From the NCBI RefSeq assembly GCF_037113415.1, contig NZ_CP146608.1:3691001-3755000 (forward strand): DNA of 64,000 nt, given 5' to 3'. Below the pieces are notes generated by a model. That model worked only from the letters and a program-made list of their open reading frames with translations. It was not told the origin of the DNA and did not search any database. Source of the DNA: Devosia sp. XK-2 (GTDB lineage Bacteria > Pseudomonadota > Alphaproteobacteria > Rhizobiales > Devosiaceae). Below, piece after piece: positions 55,585-64,000 of the stretch; position 1 is the stretch's first letter; each line of letters starts with the position of its first letter. The translations under genes were made by a program, and so were the position numbers.

Positions 55585-56517
55585 CTATTTGGCCGGCTTC
55601 CAGGCCGGCAATACGGCATGACAGGCGGCCGTGATGCGGCGGATCAGCTCCTCCACGCGGTCTTCTCCGCGCCTTTCCTTGAGCACATATATGCCGGTGA
55701 CGGCGCGGCGGGGTTCGTCGCGCTGCTGGACCTCGAACAGGCCGCGCCGGGCGAAGTCGTCGCGCATCACATGGGTGTGCACCAGCACCGCATCGGTGGC
55801 CAGCGCATAGTCCACACAGGCGGCCAGCGAATTGGTGCGAAAGGCAACGCTGGTGCGGTCAAAGACCGTCTCGACCCGCGTCCGCCGTCGGGCCGGATCG
55901 AAAAACCGCTCGTGCCGACTCTCGGCCAATGAACTGATGACGATAGGATAGAGGTCGATTTCGCTCAGGCTCTGTTTGCGCGCCAGCAGCGGGTGCCCTT
56001 CGCGCACGAAAAAGCCGTTGTAAATTCGGGTCAGGGGCACGAAATCGGTGCCGATCGCCCCGCTCAAGCCCTCGATTTCATGCGCCAGGAACATGGAAAT
56101 ATCGCCCGAGAGCATCTGGTCCATCAGGCGAAGCTGATTGCCCAGGCTGATCTGCACCGGCGCCTTGGGGAATTCGCGCTGATAGGCGATCACCATATCG
56201 CGCAGGAACATGGTCCACCACGAATAGCCCGAACCGATCGAAAGCCCGCGTTCGGCACCGCGCTTCTGGTCGGCAATGGCATTGAGCGTATTGTCATAAA
56301 GCCGCTGCATCAGCCGGGCATTTTCGTAAAGCGTCTCCCCGTAGCGCGTCAGCTGCATGCCGCGCGAGGAGCGGTCGAACAATTGCGCCCCCACCGTTTC
56401 CTCGAGCTTGTTCATGTTAAAGCTCAACGTGGGCTGGGTGATGAACAGGGCCGTCGCCGCACCGCTGAGCGACCCAGCATCGGCCACCGCTAGAAATTGC
56501 GTCAGCAGCTTATCCAT
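55585..56517 (-). CDS. LysR-family transcriptional regulator
   Basis: A 310-residue LTTR: winged helix in residues 1-60 (LTQFLAVADAGSLSGAATALFITQPTLS... in the usual form) and a periplasmic-binding-like effector domain. The frame opens at GTG 56523, but GGAGG ends 7 nt before ATG 56517, which is therefore the start. It is divergent from the sugar ABC operon (363 bp) and lies 88 nt upstream of the dehydrogenase on the same strand, so either could be its target. Confidence 0.92.
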   Translation of the reverse strand: MDKLLTQFLAVADAGSLSGAATALFITQPTLSFNMNKLEETVGAQLFDRSSRGMQLTRYGETLYENARLMQRLYDNTLNAIADQKRGAERGLSIGSGYSWWTMFLRDMVIAYQREFPKAPVQISLGNQLRLMDQMLSGDISMFLAHEIEGLSGAIGTDFVPLTRIYNGFFVREGHPLLARKQSLSEIDLYPIVISSLAESRHERFFDPARRRTRVETVFDRTSVAFRTNSLAACVDYALATDAVLVHTHVMRDDFARRGLFEVQQRDEPRRAVTGIYVLKERRGEDRVEELIRRITAACHAVLPAWKPAK

Positions 56518-56880
56518 CGGCACCCCTCCTCAAGCAGCGTCTCGCTATAGATATTTTCTATATTGTCACCGGAATTTCGTAATTTTCCAATTGGTTTTTT
56601 TGCGCCAGTCTTTGCGCTTGAGAGGAGACGGCAATGGCCCGTATGGGCTTCCATACAAGATATTGCCGCCGCAGCGCCTTATATGGTAAGGGCGTAACTG
56701 GCTGGTTATTTTGTGATCGGAATTTTGCCATTTGCTCAATCAAAGCCGAGACTGCTAATGGTAGAAACCATCAGCACTGGGCTCACTGGAGTAACCAGTT
56801 GGTGAGTTAGCGACGGGGAGGTCGCTGTCCACCTGTCCATTCCGCCAAGCGGAACGGCAACTGTTCATGGGAGGAAAGAC
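56518..56880. promoter_or_regulatory. Divergent regulatory region between LysR gene and sugar ABC operon
   Basis: A 363-bp gap without genes. Next to the LysR gene is TATAGA (56546-56551) with TCTATA (56557-56562), a T-N11-A dyad as bound by LysR proteins. AAT-rich text fills 56570-56610. A GGGAGG ribosome site precedes the binding-protein start at 56881. No second copy of the dyad was found near the ABC promoter. Confidence 0.5.
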
Positions 56881-58175
56881 ATGACAATTCGTATTGGACG
56901 CCGTCAGTTCCTGATGGGTTCTTCGGCTCTTCTGGCTGCAGGTGCAGCCGGCGTCAGCCCGGCCTGGGCCCAAAGCACCCTGCGCCAGTTCTTCTGGGGC
57001 GGTCAGGCACGCGCGGACCGCACCTATGCGGTCAACGACCTGTTCACCGCCGCCACTGGGACGCCGATGGATTCGAGCTTCCTGGGCTGGGGCGATTACT
57101 GGCCCAAGCTGGCCACCGAAACCGCCGGCGGCAATGCCCCCGATATCGTCCAGATGGATTACCGCTATATCGTCGAATACGCCAAGCGCAACGCCATCGC
57201 CCCGCTCGACGACTATGTCGGTGGTGCCCTCAAGCTGGACGGTTTCGACCAGGACCAGCTCGAAGGCGGCAAGGTCGATGGCGCGCTCTACGGCATCTCG
57301 CTGGGCGCCAATTCGGTGGCACAGCTGGTCAATCTGGCGGCCTTCGAAGAGGCGGGCATCGAGCCGCCCAACCGCGACACCACCTATGACGACATTCGCG
57401 CCATGGGCGAAGCCTTCAACTCGGCCAATGTCCGCGGCGGCATCAAGGTCATTGCCGATGGCTCGGGTTCCGAACCCATGCTCGACAACTGGCTGCGCCA
57501 GAAGGGCTTGGCCCTCTACACCGCCGACGGCAAGCTGGGCTTTGGCGCCGACGAGGCCATCGAATGGTTCACGCTCTGGAAGGGCTTCCGCGACGACGGC
57601 ATCTGCGTGGATGCCGAAACCCAGGCACTCGACACCAATGGGCCGCTTGAGACCACCATGGTGGTGCTGGGCAAGGCGGCCATGATGCCGTCCAACTCCA
57701 ACCAGTTGGTTGCCTACCAGACCCTGATGACCGATCCGCTCACCATCACCAATTATCCGCGCATTGCGCCGGGCGTGGGTGGCGGGCACTACCGCAAGCC
57801 CTCCATGTTCTTCTCGGTCGGCGGTTCGTCGGGCAATAAGGAACTGGCCGCCGAATATCTCAGCTTCTTCGTCAACGATCTCGAAGCGGCCAAAGTGCTC
57901 GGCGTCGAGCGCGGCATTCCCTGCGTCTCTTCGGTCCGCGAGGCGATTGCGCCTGACCTGAATGACCAGGATCAAATTGCGCTCAACTTCGTGGCCAATC
58001 TGGGCGACCTGCTCGGCCCTCTGCCGCCGCCGCCGCCGCCGCTGCCGCGGGCGAGATCGACGCCTCGCTGCTGCGCGTGCTCAGCCAGGAAGTGGCCTTT
58101 GGCGCCCGCTCGCCGGAAGATGCCGGCCAGTACTTCGTGACCGAAGCTGCCGCCATCCTCGAGCGCGCTGCCTGA
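56881..58175 (+). pseudogene. Sugar ABC transporter substrate-binding protein, frameshifted near the 3' end
   Basis: A family 1 (CUT1) binding protein with a Tat-type signal (GRRQFLMG, cut after AWA). Domains are normal to about residue 380 (LGDLLGPL). In a GCC-repeat tract at 58021-58050 the frame slips: the original frame continues into Pro-rich then Cys/Arg text ending at 58140, while the -1 frame continues with an Ala run and GEIDASLLRVLSQEVAFGA..., stopping at TGA 58173, as relatives do. One missing base near 58021 explains it. This is a real mutation or a sequencing error; if intact, the product would be about 431 residues. Confidence 0.8.
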
Positions 58176-58188
58176 TCGGGACGAAACC

Positions 58189-59133
58189 ATGGCCACGCAA
58201 GTCGATACGTCCTCCAATGGTACCGGCCGCGTGGCCAGTCCAAGCTTCTGGTCCGGGGTGTGGCAAAACCATGCCCCGGGCTACCTCTTCCTTCTGCCCT
58301 GGCTGATCGGCTTTCTCGGCCTGACCATCGGGCCGATCCTCACCTCGCTCTATCTCAGCTTCACCGATTTCGACCTGCTCACCGCGCCCGATTGGGTGGG
58401 TACCGACAATTATGTCCGCATGTTCACCAATGACCCGAAATTTGCCGCCTCCATGCGGGTCACCTTCGTCTTCGTGATTTTTTCGGTGCCGCTCAAGCTC
58501 GCCTTCGCCCTCGGCGTGGCGCTGCTGCTCAATCGCGGCATGAAAGGCCTGCCGCTTTACCGCGCCCTGTTCTACCTGCCCAGCCTGCTCGGCGCCTCGG
58601 TGGCCATTGCCATTCTCTGGCGCCAGATTTTCGCCGGCAATGGGCTGGTCAATCAGTTCCTCGCCAATTTCGGCATCCAGGGCCCAAGCTGGATTTCCAA
58701 TCCCAATTATTCGCTCTGGACCCTGATTATCCTCGCCATCTGGCAGTTCGGCTCGCCCATGATCATCTTCCTCGCCGGTCTCAGGCAGATCCCCCAGGAC
58801 ATGTACGAGGCGGCGAGCCTGGACGGCGCCGGCAAGTGGCGTCAGTTCTGGAAAATCACCCTGCCCATGCTGACCCCGGTGGTGTTCTTCAACGCCATCA
58901 TTCAGACCATCGAAGCCTTCAAGAGCTTCACTCCGTCCTTCATCATCTCGGCGGGCACGGGCGGGCCGATCAACTCGACCCTGTTCTATACCCTCAATCT
59001 CTATAACGAGGCCTTCGGCTTCTTCCGCATGGGCTATGCCTCGGCGCTGGCCTGGGTGCTCTTGGCCATTGTCGCCCTCTTTACCGCCTTCTCGTTCCTG
59101 ACGTCGAAATATTGGGTGCATTATGACGACTGA
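58189..59133 (+). CDS. Sugar ABC transporter permease (MalF-like)
   Basis: A 314-residue inner-membrane permease with six predicted helices. The EAA loop EAASLDGAGKWRQFWKITLP contacts the ATPase. It belongs to the CUT1 family. Starts 13 nt after the true end of the binding-protein gene and overlaps the next permease by 11 nt. Confidence 0.93.
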   Translation: MATQVDTSSNGTGRVASPSFWSGVWQNHAPGYLFLLPWLIGFLGLTIGPILTSLYLSFTDFDLLTAPDWVGTDNYVRMFTNDPKFAASMRVTFVFVIFSVPLKLAFALGVALLLNRGMKGLPLYRALFYLPSLLGASVAIAILWRQIFAGNGLVNQFLANFGIQGPSWISNPNYSLWTLIILAIWQFGSPMIIFLAGLRQIPQDMYEAASLDGAGKWRQFWKITLPMLTPVVFFNAIIQTIEAFKSFTPSFIISAGTGGPINSTLFYTLNLYNEAFGFFRMGYASALAWVLLAIVALFTAFSFLTSKYWVHYDD

Positions 59134-60010
59134 TGCAGAACGCCTCACCGTCGTGACCGCGACCTCGCCAGGGCGCCGCCGCCTGTTCTCGATCCTGGCG
59201 CATGTTTTGCTGATCGGCGTCTCGATCATCATGCTCTATCCGCTGCTCTGGCTGCTGGCGGCGTCCTTCCGTCCGGAAAACGAGATCTTTACCTCGGGCG
59301 TCTCGATCATGCCCTCGGTCAATTGGAGCTTTGACTCCTATTTCAGGGGCTGGAATGGCCTGAGGATCGGCTTCGGCCAGCTCTTCATCAATTCCTTCGT
59401 CATCTCGGCCCTCTCGGTGATCGGCAATCTGATCGCCTGTTCATTGGCGGCCTATGCCTTCGCCCGGCTCGAATTTGCCGGCCGGCGCTTCTGGTTCGCC
59501 ATGATGCTGATGACGCTGATGCTGCCCTATCAGGTGACGCTCATTCCCCAATATGTGCTGTTCCTGAACCTGGGCTGGGTCAACACCATCCTGCCCCTGG
59601 TCGTGCCCAAATTCCTGGCTGCCGATGCCTTCTTCATTTTCCTCATGGTGCAGTTCTTCCGCGGCATTCCGCGCGAACTGGACGAAGCCGCGCGCATGGA
59701 TGGGGCCGGCCCCTGGCGCATTTATTGGAAGATCATGCTGCCGCTCTCCACCCCCGTGCTGGCGACCGCGGCAATCTTCACCTTCATCTGGACCTGGGAC
59801 GACTTCTTCGGCCCGTTGATCTATCTCAGCGATCTGCGCCAATATACCGTCATGCTGGGCCTTCGGACCTTCACCGACAATACCGGCATGTCCGACTATG
59901 GCGGCATGTTTGCCATGAGCGTGCTCAGTCTGGTGCCGATCTTCGTCTTCTTCCTCCTCTTCCAGCGGCTGCTCATCGAGGGCATCGCAACCACCGGTAT
60001 GAAACGCTAA
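59123..60010 (+). CDS. Sugar ABC transporter permease (MalG-like)
   Basis: A 295-residue permease with six helices and an EAA loop (DEAARMDGAGPWRIYWKIMLP). It overlaps the preceding permease by 11 nt and ends 4 nt before the first dehydrogenase, indicating one operon. Confidence 0.94.
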   Translation: MTTDAERLTVVTATSPGRRRLFSILAHVLLIGVSIIMLYPLLWLLAASFRPENEIFTSGVSIMPSVNWSFDSYFRGWNGLRIGFGQLFINSFVISALSVIGNLIACSLAAYAFARLEFAGRRFWFAMMLMTLMLPYQVTLIPQYVLFLNLGWVNTILPLVVPKFLAADAFFIFLMVQFFRGIPRELDEAARMDGAGPWRIYWKIMLPLSTPVLATAAIFTFIWTWDDFFGPLIYLSDLRQYTVMLGLRTFTDNTGMSDYGGMFAMSVLSLVPIFVFFLLFQRLLIEGIATTGMKR

Positions 60011-60014
60011 ATCT

Positions 60015-61034
60015 ATGTCTGACATTAAATTCGCCGCTATCGGCATCAACCACGCGCATATTTACGGGCAGGTGGATTGTTTGAAGCGCGCGGGCGCCCA
60101 GTTCGTCGCCTTCCACGCCCCCGAGGACGATCTTGCAAAGACCTTCGGCGAAAAATATCCCGAGGCCAGGCGCGTTGCCGATCCGGCGGCCATCCTGGAG
60201 GATGCCTCCATCCAGGTGGTCGTGACCGCCGCCATTCCCGGCGATCGCGCCGATATCTGCCTTGCGGCCATGCGTCACGGCAAGGACGTGCTGACCGACA
60301 AGCCCGGCATGACCACTTTCGCCCAGCTTGACGAAATCCAGCGGGTGCAAAAGGAAACCGGCCGCATCTTCTCGGTGCTCTATTCGGAACATTTCGAGGT
60401 CCCCGCCGCTGTCGAAGCGGGCAATCTCATCGCCTCGGGCGCTATCGGCCAGGTGGTCAACACGGTTGGCCTCGGTCCGCATTCGCTGCGCCTCAACAAC
60501 CGTCCCGACTGGTTCTTCACGCGCAAGCGCTATGGCGGCATCCTGTGCGACATTGCCAGCCACCAGTTCGAGCAATTCCTGTTCTTCTCTGGCGCCATGG
60601 ATGGCGAAGTGGTCTCGGCCAGCGTCGCCAATCGCGGCCATGCCGACAAGCCGGGCCTGCAGGATGTGGGGGATGCCCATGTGCGCACGGCCAATACCTC
60701 GGGCTATATTCGGGTCGACTGGTTCACCCCGGAAGGCCTGCCCACCTGGGGCGACGGGCGCCTGACCATTTTGGGCACTGAGGGCTATATCGAATTGAGA
60801 AAATATATCGATATCGCCGGCCGCCCCGGCGAGAACCACCTCTTCCTCGTCGACAAAAAGGGTGTGCAGCATATCGACTGCTCCAATGTCGACCTGCCCT
60901 TCGGCCGGCAATTCCTCGATGATGTGCGCAACCGCACCGAAACGGCAATGCCGCAACAGCGCTGCTACAATGCCATGAAGCTGGCGCTGACCGCTCAGCA
61001 GATGGCCGAGACCGGAACGGAGTGGGCCCAATGA
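60015..61034 (+). CDS. Gfo/Idh/MocA-family oxidoreductase (first)
   Basis: A 339-residue NAD(P)-dependent sugar dehydrogenase: Rossmann domain (residues 1-125) and an alpha/beta domain. The usual EKP is DKP here (VLTDKPGMTT). H-bonding and catalytic positions such as GGILCDIASHQFEQ are kept. The N-terminus lacks the usual GxGxxG, reading AIGINHAH. The stop overlaps the next start (ATGA). Confidence 0.88.
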   Translation: MSDIKFAAIGINHAHIYGQVDCLKRAGAQFVAFHAPEDDLAKTFGEKYPEARRVADPAAILEDASIQVVVTAAIPGDRADICLAAMRHGKDVLTDKPGMTTFAQLDEIQRVQKETGRIFSVLYSEHFEVPAAVEAGNLIASGAIGQVVNTVGLGPHSLRLNNRPDWFFTRKRYGGILCDIASHQFEQFLFFSGAMDGEVVSASVANRGHADKPGLQDVGDAHVRTANTSGYIRVDWFTPEGLPTWGDGRLTILGTEGYIELRKYIDIAGRPGENHLFLVDKKGVQHIDCSNVDLPFGRQFLDDVRNRTETAMPQQRCYNAMKLALTAQQMAETGTEWAQ

Positions 61035-62110
61035 GCCGGGTGTTGAACGTCGCCGTCGTCGGCTGCGGCATTGGCCGCTCGCATATTGTCGAGGGCTATC
61101 TGCCCAATGCCGATAAGTTCAAGGTCGCCGCGCTGTGCGATCTCAACCCCGAACGGCTCGTAGAGGTCGGTGAGGAATTCGGCATCGAGCGCCGCGTGGT
61201 CAATTTCGACGATCTCCTGGCCATGGACGATATCGACGTCATCGATGTCTGCACCCCGCCCGGCGCCCATTTCATGATGGTCACCGAGGCGCTCAAGGCC
61301 GGCAAGCATGTCGTGTGCGAAAAGCCGCTGGTCGGCTCGCTCCAGGATGTCGATGCCATTATCGAGGTCGAAAAAGCGGCCAAGGGCAAGCTGATGCCGG
61401 TTTTCCAATACCGCTTCGGCAATGGCATCGAACAGGCCAAGACCATTATCGATGCCGGCATTGCCGGAAAGCCCTATTGCGGCACGGTCGAAACCATGTG
61501 GCGCCGCGAGGCCCCCTATTATGCCGTGCCCTGGCGCGGCAAGTGGAAGACCGAGCTGGGCGGCGTCCTCATGGGCCACGCCATCCACCCGCACGATATC
61601 TTCACCTATCTCATGGGCGATATTGCCAAGGTCTTTGGCCGCGTTGCCACCCGCGTCAACCCGATCGAGGTGGAAGATACCATTTCCGCTTCGCTCGAAA
61701 TGAAGTCCGGTGCGCTGGCCAGCTTCACCGCTACGCTGGGCTCGGTCGACGAGATCACCCGCATCCGGCTGCAATTTGAAAACGTCACTATCGAGAGCGA
61801 CCACGCCCCCTATAATCCGGGCAAGGAGCTCTGGAAAATCCTGCCGCGCAATGACGAGGTCAAGGCGCGGATCGACCAGGCCCTTGCCAATTGGCAACAT
61901 GTGCCCAGCCGTTTCCAGACGCAGATGGCCCGTTTCCACGACGCGATCTTTGCCAAGGGCGAATTGCCGGTCACCAGTGCCGATAGCCGTCGCGCCCTCG
62001 AATTGGTCACCGCCTTTTATCATTCCTCGTCCACCCATTCCGAAGTCACGCTGCCGCTCGGCCCCGATCACCCGCTCTATCAGAGCTGGGTGCCGGCCGA
62101 GTTCCGCTAA
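61031..62110 (+). CDS. Gfo/Idh/MocA-family oxidoreductase (second)
   Basis: A 359-residue dehydrogenase with GCGIGRSH nucleotide loop, CEKPLVGS (the EKP lysine) and LGGVLMGHAIHPHD containing the catalytic His. ATG 61031 overlaps the preceding stop and has GGAG 9 nt upstream; GTG 61022 is less likely. Two such enzymes beside one transporter suggest a multi-step oxidation or epimerisation of an imported sugar or derivative. Confidence 0.92.
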   Translation: MSRVLNVAVVGCGIGRSHIVEGYLPNADKFKVAALCDLNPERLVEVGEEFGIERRVVNFDDLLAMDDIDVIDVCTPPGAHFMMVTEALKAGKHVVCEKPLVGSLQDVDAIIEVEKAAKGKLMPVFQYRFGNGIEQAKTIIDAGIAGKPYCGTVETMWRREAPYYAVPWRGKWKTELGGVLMGHAIHPHDIFTYLMGDIAKVFGRVATRVNPIEVEDTISASLEMKSGALASFTATLGSVDEITRIRLQFENVTIESDHAPYNPGKELWKILPRNDEVKARIDQALANWQHVPSRFQTQMARFHDAIFAKGELPVTSADSRRALELVTAFYHSSSTHSEVTLPLGPDHPLYQSWVPAEFR

Positions 62111-62128
62111 CCGCCGGGAGACAAGACC

Positions 62129-63184
<1,056 letters not shown>

Positions 63185-63274
63185 AGCCGGTCGGGCAGGC
63201 GGCAAAGGCATCGGCCGGATGGAGCGCATCTCCACCCGGCCGAGCCAGGGCCGATCCTGAAATAAGGCTCAGCT

Positions 63275-64000
63275 CTATCCGCCGATCAGCGTGCCAAAGA
63301 AGGCGCGGATATCCTCGATCAGCAGGTCGGGCGTCTCCGATGCCGCGAAATGGCCACCACGCGGCATTTCCGTCCAATGCACGATATTGTTGGAGCGCTC
63401 GGCAAAGGCGCGAACCGACCGGAAATCCTCGGGAAATACGGCGACCCCGGTGGGCGTGGGATTGTTCAGTTCGCGGTATCCGGCGCCGGTCTGGGTGTCT
63501 TCATAATAGACATTTGCGGCCGATCCACTGGTGCCGGTAAACCAGTAGATGGCGTTGGTTGTCAGATAAAGGTCGCGATCGATGTGACCCACGCCACCCC
63601 CTTCAAAGCCGAACCATAGTTCGGCATTCCAGGCCAATTGACCCACGGGGGAATCGACCAGGCCATAGGCGAGTGTGGCCGGCCGCTTGGATTGGATGGC
63701 CTGGTAGCCGCCATATTTCTCGAAATTGGCCAGGTTCGCCATGCCTTCCATCTCGAAGGGGCTGAGCTTGTCCATCTCGCCCGGTTGCCCGGATGGAAAG
63801 GCGAAAATCTGCAACAGATGCGCGCCGACCAGCCCCTCTGGCGCCAGAATACCCAGTTCGCGAACGACCAATGCGCCCGCATCGCCGCCATGGGCGCCGT
63901 AGCGCTCATAGCCGAGCCCCTTCATCAGCGTGTCCCAGGCCTTTGCGGTGCGGGCGCTGTCCCAGCCGGTTGACCGCAATGGGCTCGAAAAGCCGAAACC
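63275..64000 (-). CDS. Epoxide hydrolase family protein, 5' partial
   Basis: The frame runs off the window edge and encodes the last 241 residues of an EHN-type alpha/beta hydrolase. GFGFSSP and the TGWDSARTAKAWDTLMKGLGYERYGAHGGDAG segment (described here in parts: TGWDSARTAKAW, then GLGYERYGAHGGD) carries the nucleophile Asp in GGDAG, and MPRGGHFAA the catalytic His. Such enzymes open epoxides to diols. Substrate unknown. Convergent with the ABC operon, 90 nt apart. Confidence 0.88.
   Translation of the reverse strand, partial: GFGFSSPLRSTGWDSARTAKAWDTLMKGLGYERYGAHGGDAGALVVRELGILAPEGLVGAHLLQIFAFPSGQPGEMDKLSPFEMEGMANLANFEKYGGYQAIQSKRPATLAYGLVDSPVGQLAWNAELWFGFEGGGVGHIDRDLYLTTNAIYWFTGTSGSAANVYYEDTQTGAGYRELNNPTPTGVAVFPEDFRSVRAFAERSNNIVHWTEMPRGGHFAASETPDLLIEDIRAFFGTLIGG

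Overview
The window looks like a piece of chromosome from an alphaproteobacterium of the order Hyphomicrobiales (Rhizobiales), most likely Devosia or a close relative. This rests on high GC, alphaproteobacterial gene orders (sppA-ihfB-lapA-trpFBA-accD; metK-trmB-rimP-nusA-ylxR-infB; lptC-lptA-lptB-rpoN-hpf-ptsN; miaB-phoH-ybeY-corC), alphaproteobacterial-type AddAB, a small heat shock gene paired with a DUF1150 gene, and rhizobial-type intergenic palindromes. The genus is inferred from memory of protein sequences and was not computed. No rRNA, tRNA, CRISPR array, insertion sequence or prophage was recognised.

Layout. 1-4994: end of sppA, then ihfB, lapA, trpF, trpB, trpA and accD, all on +. 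5053-13189: a MurU-like nucleotidyltransferase, addB, addA and two tandem thioredoxins. 13323-14996: a GH3 glycosidase on +. 15155-22136 (-): rpmI, rplT, pheS, an ASCH/DEDDh exonuclease fusion, pheT and folC, separated by copies of a palindromic repeat. 22276-29576: a GT2 glycosyltransferase, then (+) hsp20 and DUF1150, then (-) rnd-lptC-lptA-lptB-rpoN-hpf-ptsN. 29816-40496 (+): metK, a terpene-cyclase-like toroid protein, trmB, HxlR regulator, ferredoxin reductase, rimP, nusA, ylxR and infB. 40616-45748 (-): rpsO-pnp followed by a hydrolase, an L,D-transpeptidase and a Stf0 sulfotransferase; rbfA and truB, usually between infB and rpsO, are absent. 46072-47778 (-): HWE-type histidine kinase. 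48117-52450 (+): miaB-phoH-ybeY-corC. 52581-56517 (-): FAD/Fe-S dehydrogenase and LysR regulator. 56881-63184 (+): sugar ABC transporter with two Gfo/Idh/MocA dehydrogenases. 63275-64000 (-): partial epoxide hydrolase.

Most of the window is housekeeping: tryptophan and fatty acid synthesis, double-strand break repair, translation and RNA decay, lipopolysaccharide export and nitrogen/PTS control. The less ordinary signals are: a sigma-32-like promoter plus ROSE-like RNA thermometer before hsp20; a perfect 10-bp-arm inverted repeat and folded leader before metK; the ASCH-exonuclease fusion inside the phe operon; a single-base frameshift in the sugar-binding protein gene; a four-copy palindromic repeat family clustered around relocated genes; and an AccD with no cysteine at all. 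No wholly new multi-gene system was found. The ASCH-exonuclease fusion and the metK control region are the most promising items.
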